DNA from: Crocinitomicaceae bacterium | GTDB lineage: Bacteria; Bacteroidota; Bacteroidia; Flavobacteriales_D; Crocinitomicaceae | DNA length: 45,691 nucleotides | Assembly: GCA_023254905.1 (NCBI GenBank) | Contig: JALRKF010000081.1 | Coordinates: forward strand, 1-45,691 | Direction: 5' to 3' | Shown: positions 18,021-26,796 of the stretch, in pieces | Numbering within the stretch: the stretch's first letter is position 1 | How the letters are laid out: each line of letters starts with the position of its first letter | Program-made: the position numbers and the translations under genes | Notes under the pieces: model-generated | Told to the model about the DNA's origin: nothing | The model's input: the letters and a program-made list of their open reading frames with translations, nothing else | Database searches by the model: none

Positions 18021-19451
18021 TTACACTAGAACACTTTCCTCTCTCACAATAGTTTTGTCTTTCAAGGATCGAACAAACTTAATGTAGGAATCGATATCTC
18101 TTTTTGTAGTAGGAATGCCAACAGAGGCTCTTGTTGACCCGCGTAATCGATTGAGATGGTGTGTTAACTCATAATAATTGCCTTTATCCCTACTTGTGAA
18201 GTAGCTTTCAAGCTCATTAGATGTTATACAGTGATTTGCCTCATCTATACCCGGGTTACAAAAGCACCCAGAACGAATAGAAATTTTCATTTCATTAGCC
18301 TTGGATTCGATTAGATCAAATGGAATGAGTGAACCATCCGGATTATTGAAAGTCATTATTAGGTTACCTCCTGTGCGAGATCGATTAGCTGGACCGAGTA
18401 AATTTAGTTGTGCAACACCTGTATCATGTTTTAGCTTGTTTAATTCATCATAGAGGTACTGAATTAGAGAGTTTACTCTTTCATTGATTCTAGTCATCCC
18501 AATACTTTCAATGAAATCCAAACCAGTTTTAATGGCCGGAATATCGAGATAATTGATAGTTCCATTTTCAAACCTTTCATGTGCATTCAAAAGAAAGTGA
18601 CCTGGATGATTAACACTCACTATGGAAATAGTACCTCCCGCAAACCATTGTTTATTCAGTAATTCAAATTTCGACTTCTTTACTAATAAGCAACCCAATC
18701 CAGTAGGAAATCCAAATATTTTGTAGAATGAGATAGAGACAAAATCAGGAGAAACCTCTTTTAGGTCCAGTTTGTTCGTTGGAGAATAGGCTGCAGCGTC
18801 CAGTAAAACGTCCCAACCATTATCAGCGGCCTTTTTAATCCATTTCAGATCATGTTTCACACCTGAAGCATTGGATTGTCCAGGAAATGCGAAAAGCTTT
18901 CTTTCTATATTTTCAAAGCGACTAAGATTTTCTTCAAGCTTTAAATGGTCCAATTCTAGGTCCTCTATTACTAGAGGTGAATAAGAAAAGCTACCACCAT
19001 TTTTTCTACAGTACTCCCGTATTCCATTAACTGAATTATGATTGTCAGCTAAAAGAAGAAGATGTGCTTCCTTGTTGAAAGGATAGCATTCACCGATGAT
19101 TTTTAGAGCTCCAGTTGCGTTAGGTGTAAAAATACAAACGTAGTCGTCTGCATTAAAAAAGGACTTTACCTTTTCCCTTGCTTCGTCAACAAGATTTGTA
19201 GCCAATAACGATGTTGGATTTGTTGAATGCGGATTGCCCAGCACCTTTCTGGTTAATAATTCCGTATGTTTTCTTAACTGAGAGATTGAGTGTAAATTGC
19301 CACCAGTATAATCAAGATAAACTTGCCTTTCATCATCGAGCCGCTGAAATTCTTGCGCACGAAGCTCTTCGAAAAACTTTTCATGCTTTAAACCGGAAGG
19401 AGTCGAGCCATTAAATTCCGTCTTATTTGACCAGTTAAATAGTGAGAACAT
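18021..19451 (-). CDS. Class-V aminotransferase (cysteine desulfurase / MoCo-sulfurase N-domain-like)
   Basis: VYLDYTGGNLHSISQLRKH, NPHSTNPTS, DVLLDAAAYSPTNKLDL, SFYKIFGFPTGLGCLLVKK (PLP Lys), MKISIRSGCFCNPGI. Confidence 0.88.
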   Translation of the reverse strand: MFSLFNWSNKTEFNGSTPSGLKHEKFFEELRAQEFQRLDDERQVYLDYTGGNLHSISQLRKHTELLTRKVLGNPHSTNPTSLLATNLVDEAREKVKSFFNADDYVCIFTPNATGALKIIGECYPFNKEAHLLLLADNHNSVNGIREYCRKNGGSFSYSPLVIEDLELDHLKLEENLSRFENIERKLFAFPGQSNASGVKHDLKWIKKAADNGWDVLLDAAAYSPTNKLDLKEVSPDFVSISFYKIFGFPTGLGCLLVKKSKFELLNKQWFAGGTISIVSVNHPGHFLLNAHERFENGTINYLDIPAIKTGLDFIESIGMTRINERVNSLIQYLYDELNKLKHDTGVAQLNLLGPANRSRTGGNLIMTFNNPDGSLIPFDLIESKANEMKISIRSGCFCNPGIDEANHCITSNELESYFTSRDKGNYYELTHHLNRLRGSTRASVGIPTTKRDIDSYIKFVRSLKDKTIVREESVLV

Positions 19452-19686
19452 AATCTGTGTTTAGGTATGCACTAATTTAATCAAATCCCACAATTTTTGG
19501 CTATTCGAATAAAATATAATTGTTCATATTTATTGCTCAGCAATCAGAATATTCACATTCAATTTAAGCAGAATACATGATTATTTTTGGAATCCGCGAA
19601 TAACGGTTAAATAGTTAAAAGACATCGTTTAGTAGGAGATAAACTCATACAATACGAAGACAATGATAAAGTGAAATAAATTTTAT

Positions 19687-19694
19687 TATTTTTG
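19687..19694 (+). promoter_or_regulatory. Candidate Bacteroidota -7 box (TATTTTTG) upstream of the exbB-like gene
   Basis: TAnnTTTG match in a 288-bp divergent intergenic region. Confidence 0.45.
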
Positions 19695-19739
19695 GCTAGA
19701 TTTTAAACTTAGAATACGATTAAATTAATCTTTGAGAAC

Positions 19740-20576
19740 ATGAAAAAAGTAATTAGTTCTTTACTAGTCGCGGCAATGATGACAATAGGTTTCGCGACAT
19801 TAGTTTCCGCGCAAGAAGGAGATAGTCTCGCTGCAACAGCTGACTCGACAGAAGAAGTAGCTCCTGCAGCTGATGAAACAATCGCTGACCAAGCGCAAGA
19901 AGGAGATGTGGAAGAGACTCCTGCAGAAGAAGCGGGAACAGATTTTGTACAGCAATTGAAACAAAAATACATTGAAGGAGATCCGTTGTGGATGACTCCT
20001 GTTTTGATCTGTTTGATCATTGGACTCTCGATGTCAATAGAAAGAATCGTATACCTGAATCTTTCCACAATTAACACGCAAAAATTCTTAGACGAAGTCG
20101 AAACTGCTCTTAAAAATGGAGGAGTTGATGCTGCAAAAGCTGTTTGTCGAGATACAAGAGGTCCCATTGCATCCATTTTTTATCAAGGCCTAGACAGAGC
20201 GGATGAAGGGATCGAAATGGTTGAGAAATCAGTAGTTTCTTACGGAGGTGTACAAATGGGACTTCTGGAAAAAGGACTTTCTTGGTTATCTCTTTTCATT
20301 GCGCTTGCTCCAATGCTTGGGTTCCTTGGAACTGTAATTGGTATGATATTCGCATTTGACCAGATTGTATCGGAAGGACAGGTGTCACCAACTACAGTAG
20401 CCGGTGGTATTAAAGTATCTCTTTTGACTACCGTATTCGGTTTGATCGCTGCGATCATTCTTCAAATCTTCTACAACTACATCGTTTCTAAAGTAGACGG
20501 CATTGTTAACGAAATGGAAGATGCATCAATATCATTAGTAGACATGATGATCAAAAACAATGCTTCGAAAGCATAA
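19740..20576 (+). CDS. MotA/TolQ/ExbB proton channel family protein with signal peptide and acidic N-terminal linker
   Basis: MKKVISSLLVAAMMTIGFATLVSAQE signal; Ala/Glu-rich linker; GLSWLSLFIALAPMLGFLGTVIGMIFAFDQI…VAGGIKVSLLTTVFGLIAAIILQIFYNYIVSKVD (TolQ/ExbB core). Confidence 0.93.
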   Translation: MKKVISSLLVAAMMTIGFATLVSAQEGDSLAATADSTEEVAPAADETIADQAQEGDVEETPAEEAGTDFVQQLKQKYIEGDPLWMTPVLICLIIGLSMSIERIVYLNLSTINTQKFLDEVETALKNGGVDAAKAVCRDTRGPIASIFYQGLDRADEGIEMVEKSVVSYGGVQMGLLEKGLSWLSLFIALAPMLGFLGTVIGMIFAFDQIVSEGQVSPTTVAGGIKVSLLTTVFGLIAAIILQIFYNYIVSKVDGIVNEMEDASISLVDMMIKNNASKA

Positions 20577-20605
20577 TTAAAGACAGACTTTTAAAAACTC
20601 GACAT

Positions 20606-21073
20606 ATGGATTCGAATAAATTAAATGTAATTCTGAACGGCCTCAAATTCGGGTTGGTTGGAATCGGTGTTATAGCATGTCTATTAGTCATCGGTGGACC
20701 AAATGCTGAAGCAGAGATAACAGTTCAGGAAGAATTCAGAGAGGGGGGAGCAATGTCAACGGCTGTAGGATATACCATTTTGATTATTCTAGCGGCGGTT
20801 GTGGCAGTTTTATTTTTCTTCGTGCAACAATTGATTTCAACACCAAAAAAGACAGTGATGTCTATTCTTGGTCTGATCATCGCACTTGTTTTTTTCCTTT
20901 TCTTTTGGATCATAGGTACGTCTGATACAAACGAAACATTAGCTCTAAGAGATCCTGTAGAATTGGGTACCATACGTACGGTTACTGCTGGACTTTACAC
21001 TGCCTTTGTTGGAGTGATAGTAGGTGTGCTTGTTTGGATACTCAGCCCATTGATGGGTAAAATGAGAAAATAA
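20606..21073 (+). CDS. Four-TM hypothetical membrane protein between exbB and exbD
   Basis: 155 aa with four hydrophobic segments (FGLVGIGVIACLLVIGG; VGYTILIILAAVVAVLFFFVQQLI; VMSILGLIIALVFFLFFWIIG; GLYTAFVGVIVGVLVWILSPL); operonic spacing. Confidence 0.8.
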   Translation: MDSNKLNVILNGLKFGLVGIGVIACLLVIGGPNAEAEITVQEEFREGGAMSTAVGYTILIILAAVVAVLFFFVQQLISTPKKTVMSILGLIIALVFFLFFWIIGTSDTNETLALRDPVELGTIRTVTAGLYTAFVGVIVGVLVWILSPLMGKMRK

Positions 21074-21081
21074 TTTAGATT

Positions 21082-21879
21082 ATGGCGAAACGTGATATTC
21101 CAGAAATCAATGCCGGTTCAATGGCGGATATCGCATTCCTGCTTTTGATTTTCTTCCTTGTAACAACTACAATGGATAGGGATCAGGCATATAAGCGAAG
21201 GATTCCAAAAAAAATTGACGTCCCACAGCCTCCTGTAGAAATTCAGAATAGAAATATTTTTTCTATACTGGCCAATTCTGCAGGGGAGGTGTATATTGAA
21301 AAAAGGGATGGTAGAATCCAAAATTTGGATGATTTATCTGACAAAGTGCTGGAATTCTATCAGAAAAATGAAAAGTTAACTCCTGATGAAGCATTAGTTG
21401 CTGCAGCAAACCCAAACCATCCAGGGAATAATTATCCTTTTTACACTTGGACGGATGAGGAATTTATCAAAGGTGAAATTCTCAAGGCAGAGGAAGATCT
21501 CGAGAAAACGGAAAACACAGAGAATGTAGATCCCGCAATAGTCGATTTTAAAGCACAGATATTATCTAAATGGATGGACAAGCAGAAAGCCTTGGAAATG
21601 TACGGTAAGGATTATCTGCCCGAGATTGACTACCAGGCACACTGCAGAATTACAGTTCAGCAAGCAACGACTTATGAATTATTCACTAAGATCCATTCTG
21701 AACTGAATGAGGCTATTTTTCAATTACGTGATGAGGCGTCGAAAGAGATATTTAATGAATCATATGGTGTGATTTCAAGAAGATTTGACAACGATCAGTC
21801 CAGAGAAGACGCAGATAAACTAAGCTTGCTTAAACTTCTCTACCCTGACAATTTTATTGAGGTTAAACCAAAAAGATAA
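21082..21879 (+). CDS. ExbD/TolR-like biopolymer transport protein with extended periplasmic domain
   Basis: INAGSMADIAFLLLIFFLVTTTMD (TM with conserved Asp) and HCRITVQQATTYELFTKIHSELNEA. Confidence 0.92.
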   Translation: MAKRDIPEINAGSMADIAFLLLIFFLVTTTMDRDQAYKRRIPKKIDVPQPPVEIQNRNIFSILANSAGEVYIEKRDGRIQNLDDLSDKVLEFYQKNEKLTPDEALVAAANPNHPGNNYPFYTWTDEEFIKGEILKAEEDLEKTENTENVDPAIVDFKAQILSKWMDKQKALEMYGKDYLPEIDYQAHCRITVQQATTYELFTKIHSELNEAIFQLRDEASKEIFNESYGVISRRFDNDQSREDADKLSLLKLLYPDNFIEVKPKR

Positions 21880-21885
21880 TAAGCT

Positions 21886-22398
21886 ATGTCAAAGTTTAAG
21901 AAAGAAGGTAAGAAGTCAGCTCCTGGTGTAAATACATCCTCACTTCCTGATATCGTTTTCATGCTTTTGTTCTTCTTTATGGTAGCCACTACAACAAAAG
22001 AAGCGGACCCAACTGTTGAGGTGAAAATTCCATCAGGTGTGAGAGCAACGGACATGACTCCTTATAAGCAAAGATCTGAGATCGACTTTGCATACTTGGG
22101 TGTACCCAGAAATAAAGCTAGAGCTGCCGAATTTGATATGGGATATGCTTTGTTTTTGGATAATGTAGAACAGCCTGCACCTGGAGAATTATACAACACT
22201 AACTCTATCCGTAAATGGAAACAGGACAAGTATGACGAAAAAAGAGCCCGTGTTAAGAAGCCAATTAGTGAAGTGATTACATGTGTAAAAGCCGACAAAG
22301 GTGCACCTACAGGAATCATTTTTGATATGAGAACGGAATTACAAGAGATTGAAGCTCTAACCATCGCATACGCGGTTCGCGACAACTCAAATATTTAA
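21886..22398 (+). CDS. ExbD/TolR-like biopolymer transport protein
   Basis: VNTSSLPDIVFMLLFFFMVATTTKEADPTVEVKIPSG with conserved Asp in TM. Confidence 0.9.
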   Translation: MSKFKKEGKKSAPGVNTSSLPDIVFMLLFFFMVATTTKEADPTVEVKIPSGVRATDMTPYKQRSEIDFAYLGVPRNKARAAEFDMGYALFLDNVEQPAPGELYNTNSIRKWKQDKYDEKRARVKKPISEVITCVKADKGAPTGIIFDMRTELQEIEALTIAYAVRDNSNI

Positions 22399-22417
22399 TT
22401 GTACGAAAGTTTATATG

Positions 22418-22445
22418 AGCCTCGATTTTAATCGGGGCTTTTTTT
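22418..22445 (+). terminator. Rho-independent terminator after exbD cluster
   Basis: AGCCTCGATTTTAATCGGGGCTTTTTTT. Confidence 0.85.
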
Positions 22446-22460
22446 GTTAAATTATTATCT

Positions 22461-23627
22461 ATGCTAAATTTTGAACATTATAATCCAACCAGAATTATTT
22501 TTGGAAAAGATCAGCTTTTCCGCTTACCTGAGCTATTAAAAGAAATGTCTGCAAAGAAGGTGCTTATTGCTTATGGTGGAGGCTCTTTGGAAAGAACAGG
22601 CACACTTAAGTTAATACAAGATCAATTAATTGATTTTGATGTATTTACTTTTGGTGGAATCGAGGCAAATCCAGAATACACAACTCTAATGAAAGCTGTA
22701 AAACTCTGTAAAAGTGAAAACATTGACTTTATCATTGCAGCTGGAGGAGGATCTGTAATAGATGGGGTTAAATTTATTTCTGGAGCGATATTTTATGAAG
22801 GGGAACCGTGGGACGTACTTCAAAAAAAAGAGGGATGTAATTTCGAAAATGCACTAGCATTCGGAACAGTATTAACGCTTCCAGCAACGGGCTCAGAGGC
22901 AAACTCAGGAGCTGTTATAAACTATTCAGAGCTAAAGCAAAAAAGAGTCATGGGCGGACCGAAGTTCTTTCCAAAATTCTCTTTTTGTGATCCCTCGCAA
23001 GTAGCAACGCTTCCTGCTAGACAGATTGCTAACGGTATAATAGACTCTTTCGTTCACACATTAGAACAATACATTACGTACCCAAGTGGAAATTTACTTC
23101 AAGAGAGAGAGGCAGAGGCAATTTTGACTACACTACTGGAAATAGCTCCAAAAATCATGAAAGATCCTTCAAATTATCAGCTCGCTGCGAATCTCATGTG
23201 GTGCTCAACGCATGCGTTGAACGGTAATTTAAGATGTGGAGTTCCCACGGACTGGGCAACACATATGATTGCACATGAGCTAACAGCGCATTTTGGAATT
23301 GACCATGCACAAACTTTGGCTATTGTGGGTCCTAGGTTATATGAGCATCAGTTTGACGCTAAGAAAGAAAAGTTAGTTCAATATGGGAGTCGAGTTTTAG
23401 GACTCAAGGGCAGTGATACCGATGTTGCCAAGAAGGCAATTGTGCGAACAGAGGAATTTTTTCAATCCTTAGGTGTGAGAACAAAGCTTTCCGAATATGT
23501 TACTGATCTAAATGGTTTTGCGAAGAAAGTGTCGAATACATTCCTGGAAAGAGGCTGGAAAGAGATGGGAGAAACCAAGATGATTGGACCTAAAGAAGTC
23601 GAGGAGATTGTTGCACTAACCTATTAA
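22461..23627 (+). CDS. Iron-containing alcohol dehydrogenase
   Basis: FEHYNPTRIIFGKDQL; IIAAGGGSVIDGVKFISGA; LPATGSEANSGAVIN; HMIAHELTAHFGIDHAQTLAIVGP. Confidence 0.95.
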   Translation: MLNFEHYNPTRIIFGKDQLFRLPELLKEMSAKKVLIAYGGGSLERTGTLKLIQDQLIDFDVFTFGGIEANPEYTTLMKAVKLCKSENIDFIIAAGGGSVIDGVKFISGAIFYEGEPWDVLQKKEGCNFENALAFGTVLTLPATGSEANSGAVINYSELKQKRVMGGPKFFPKFSFCDPSQVATLPARQIANGIIDSFVHTLEQYITYPSGNLLQEREAEAILTTLLEIAPKIMKDPSNYQLAANLMWCSTHALNGNLRCGVPTDWATHMIAHELTAHFGIDHAQTLAIVGPRLYEHQFDAKKEKLVQYGSRVLGLKGSDTDVAKKAIVRTEEFFQSLGVRTKLSEYVTDLNGFAKKVSNTFLERGWKEMGETKMIGPKEVEEIVALTY

Positions 23628-23630
23628 AGG

Positions 23631-24650
23631 ATGTTTAAGGTCAGACGAGAGCCAACAGAATCAATACTACGGTTACTGGATAACATCACAATGGGCACTG
23701 ATGGTGTGCGTTATCGTCATCTGGACACGCGCGAAAAGATCAAAGATCTCGACAATCCCTTATTTTACACTCTTGAGAGAAACAAGAGGGCCATTGGGAA
23801 TATAACGGTAAGTGAGAGAGAGCAGGATTGGTACCTAAGGCATTTTGCATTTACCGCAGGTCTTCAAGGATCTGGGAGGAGACGTTCAAGATCAGGTGGA
23901 AGTAGCATATTAAAGAAAGAAGTTTCTGTTTTCTTCAAAAGTTTGTTGGAGGGCAAATTTACAAATAGAAGTGGAAGGTGTATTTATGCGTACATCGATC
24001 CGGAGAACAAAAAAAGTTTGTGGGTAAGTGAGTCTTTCGGGTTTAAAACAGTTCGAACTATTGCTACTCAAAGCTTCAGCAGATTCAAACCAAAAAGCTC
24101 TCAACGATTGGTGAAAAATCTCCACTGGCAGGAGCTCGAGCCATTAATTCAAGGAGAATACGGAGACTATTCTTTTTTCCATCCAGTACAAACCTTAAAA
24201 GGTCCTTTCTATGGATTAAAGAATAGTAGTGGAGAGCTGATAGCCTTTACTAAAATAACAAAGGCAGAATGGCAGATTGAGCGCCTACCAGGAAAATTGG
24301 GTGGCGCACTGGTCAGTCTACTTCCCTATATACCAATGTTTAACAGACTTATCAAACCTGAGCATCATTCGTTTCTGGTTCCAGATGCCGTGTGGGTAAA
24401 GGACCATGACCCACGATTGCTGGAAGAATTGTTTGAAGGAATATTGCATGAGACAAAACTCAATTTAATGTTATGGTGGGTTGATACAAATGAGCGGCAT
24501 TATGCCACTGTAAAATCAAAAATGCGTTGGGGGCCAGTTAATAAGATCATAGGTGTGCATGATGCTTATTTGATGGTCCTGGGTGAGGACAAGTTGATCC
24601 AAGAGCTTAAAAATGATCCTCACTTCACAAGTGGATATGATTTTGTCTGA
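23631..24650 (+). CDS. GNAT-like acetyltransferase-fold hypothetical protein
   Basis: 339 aa; LQGSGRRRSRSGGSSILKKEV resembles an acyl-CoA-binding loop, followed by YIDPENKKSLWVSESFGFKTVRTI (end-of-GNAT-like pattern). Family call tentative. Confidence 0.55.
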   Translation: MFKVRREPTESILRLLDNITMGTDGVRYRHLDTREKIKDLDNPLFYTLERNKRAIGNITVSEREQDWYLRHFAFTAGLQGSGRRRSRSGGSSILKKEVSVFFKSLLEGKFTNRSGRCIYAYIDPENKKSLWVSESFGFKTVRTIATQSFSRFKPKSSQRLVKNLHWQELEPLIQGEYGDYSFFHPVQTLKGPFYGLKNSSGELIAFTKITKAEWQIERLPGKLGGALVSLLPYIPMFNRLIKPEHHSFLVPDAVWVKDHDPRLLEELFEGILHETKLNLMLWWVDTNERHYATVKSKMRWGPVNKIIGVHDAYLMVLGEDKLIQELKNDPHFTSGYDFV

Positions 24651-24656
24651 ATCCAT

Positions 24657-24664
24657 TACTTTTG
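24657..24664 (+). promoter_or_regulatory. Candidate Bacteroidota -7 box (TACTTTTG) upstream of pth
   Basis: TAnnTTTG match; 7 nt before the ATG at 24672. Confidence 0.45.
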
Positions 24665-24671
24665 CATAATC

Positions 24672-25235
24672 ATGAAGTACTTAATAGTAGGCCTAGGAAA
24701 TCCGGGATCGAAGTATGAAAATACAAGACACAACATTGGATTTAAAGTGTTGGATGCATTTACAAAAGAACAAGAAGTAACGTTTTCAACGGAGCGTCAT
24801 GCGGATGTTACAACTGCTAAATTCAAGGGTAGAACCCTCGTTCTGATCAAGCCAAATACATTCATGAACCTCTCAGGAAAGGCTGTAAACTATTGGATGC
24901 AGCAAGAGAATATTGCCAAAGAAAATATCCTGATAATCACGGATGACATCGCTCTTCCTTTTGGGAAGCTGCGCATGAAAGGAAAGGGTTCCGATGGAGG
25001 TCACAATGGGTTGAAAGATATCCAGGCCGTTTTAACTACTGCGCAATACGCTAGATTGCGATTTGGTGTAGGTAATGACTTTCATCCGGGACGGCAGTCC
25101 GACTATGTCTTAGGAGAATGGGATTCAGACCAGCAAGCTGCACTTCCTGAGCGAATAGATACGGCAATTGAGTTCATTAAAGGTTTTGCGACAATTGGAT
25201 TAGCTCGTACAATGTCGAACTGGAACAATAAGTAA
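24672..25235 (+). CDS. pth: Peptidyl-tRNA hydrolase
   Basis: MKYLIVGLGNPGSKYENTRHNIGF; KPNTFMNLSGKAV; GSDGGHNGLKDI; RLRFGVG. Confidence 0.96.
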   Translation: MKYLIVGLGNPGSKYENTRHNIGFKVLDAFTKEQEVTFSTERHADVTTAKFKGRTLVLIKPNTFMNLSGKAVNYWMQQENIAKENILIITDDIALPFGKLRMKGKGSDGGHNGLKDIQAVLTTAQYARLRFGVGNDFHPGRQSDYVLGEWDSDQQAALPERIDTAIEFIKGFATIGLARTMSNWNNK

Positions 25236-25279
25236 GCCCATTTAATCTAGGAATCAGTTATTACTTATAGGTTTCTTGC

Positions 25280-25287
25280 TATTTTTG
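25280..25287 (+). promoter_or_regulatory. Candidate Bacteroidota -7 box (TATTTTTG) upstream of asnS
   Basis: TAnnTTTG match 19 nt before the ATG at 25307. Confidence 0.45.
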
Positions 25288-25306
25288 TTCTTCAAAATTC
25301 AATCGA

Positions 25307-26746
25307 ATGAAGAGAGAGAAAATTGCAGATGTTCTCAAAAGTGAGAAAGTAGGAAGTGATGTACTTGTTAAAGGATGGGTAAGGGCCTTTAGGAGTAACC
25401 GTTTTATTCAGATCAATGATGGTTCATCCATTAATAATATCCAGGCGGTAATTGACTTTGAAAATTTTGAAGAGCAAATCTTGAAAAAGATTACTGTTGC
25501 ATCTGCTGTTGCCGTGAAAGGAAAGTTGGTCGAATCACAAGGATCTGGACAACGTGTTGAGATCCAAGTAGAAGAAGTTGAAGTCCTAGGTGAGGCACAT
25601 CCAGATGATGTTCAGAAAACAGTGATGCAACCTAAAAAGCACTCAATGGAATTCCTAAGAGAGCAGGCGCACTTGCGGTTTAGAACAAACACATTTGGGG
25701 CTGTTTTCAGGATCAGACATGCTGTTGCATATGCGATACACAAGTATTTTAATGATGAGGGATTCTATTATTTGCACACACCGATCATTACAGGTTCTGA
25801 CGCAGAAGGAGCTGGTGAGATGTTTAGAGTTACGACCTTAGATCCTGTAAATCCTCCAATAGATGAAAATAACGAGGTAGCTTACAAAGAAGATTTCTTT
25901 GGGAAGCCAGTAAACCTGACGGTAAGCGGACAGCTTGAAGCAGAGCTAGGAGCATTAGCTCTGGGTCAGGTATATACATTTGGACCAACTTTCAGAGCCG
26001 AAAATTCAAATACTTCACGCCATCTAGCTGAATTTTGGATGATTGAACCAGAGGTGGCCTTCAATGATCTGACGGACAATATGAACTTAACAGAGGATTT
26101 CCTAAAGTATATTGTTGATTATGTCCTTAACAATTGCGAAGACGATCTGAAATTCCTTGACCAGAGAGAGGCAAAAGAAGAACAATCGAAACCAGCCAAT
26201 CAGAGAAACGAACTTAGTTTGGTTGAAAGATTAAAATTTGTCTCTGACAACGATTTCAAACGTTTAACATATACAGAGGCTATTAACGTACTTAGAAATT
26301 CTAAACCTTACAAAAAGAACAAATTCCAATACGATGTGGAATGGGGGATTGATCTTCAGAGTGAGCATGAACGTTATTTAGTTGAAAAGGAGTTCAAGTG
26401 CCCAGTAATCCTATCGGACTACCCTTCAAAAATCAAAGCATTTTACATGCGTCAGAACGACGATGAAAAGACTGTCGCTGCAATGGATGTACTATTTCCG
26501 GGAATAGGAGAGATTGTTGGGGGGTCGCAGCGTGAGGAACGATTAGATGTGCTAAAAAGGAAATGTGGTGACTTTAATATTCCTGAGGATGAGCTATGGT
26601 GGTACTTGGATACAAGAAGATTTGGAACAGTTCCACATGCAGGATTTGGACTAGGATTTGAACGTATGGTAATGTTCGTTACCGGTATGACAAATATACG
26701 TGATGTAATACCCTTCCCTCGAACCCCACAAAATGCCGAGTTTTAG
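25307..26746 (+). CDS. asnS: Asparaginyl-tRNA synthetase
   Basis: [78 protein letters not shown]. Confidence 0.96.
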   Translation: MKREKIADVLKSEKVGSDVLVKGWVRAFRSNRFIQINDGSSINNIQAVIDFENFEEQILKKITVASAVAVKGKLVESQGSGQRVEIQVEEVEVLGEAHPDDVQKTVMQPKKHSMEFLREQAHLRFRTNTFGAVFRIRHAVAYAIHKYFNDEGFYYLHTPIITGSDAEGAGEMFRVTTLDPVNPPIDENNEVAYKEDFFGKPVNLTVSGQLEAELGALALGQVYTFGPTFRAENSNTSRHLAEFWMIEPEVAFNDLTDNMNLTEDFLKYIVDYVLNNCEDDLKFLDQREAKEEQSKPANQRNELSLVERLKFVSDNDFKRLTYTEAINVLRNSKPYKKNKFQYDVEWGIDLQSEHERYLVEKEFKCPVILSDYPSKIKAFYMRQNDDEKTVAAMDVLFPGIGEIVGGSQREERLDVLKRKCGDFNIPEDELWWYLDTRRFGTVPHAGFGLGFERMVMFVTGMTNIRDVIPFPRTPQNAEF

Positions 26747-26796
26747 TGCGATAATTCAATAAAAAAAACTAAATTGAAGAAAACTACTTACTTATA

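Noticed and set aside
19156-19414. 67-aa ORF antisense to the aminotransferase start
   Set aside because: No evidence beyond an open frame.
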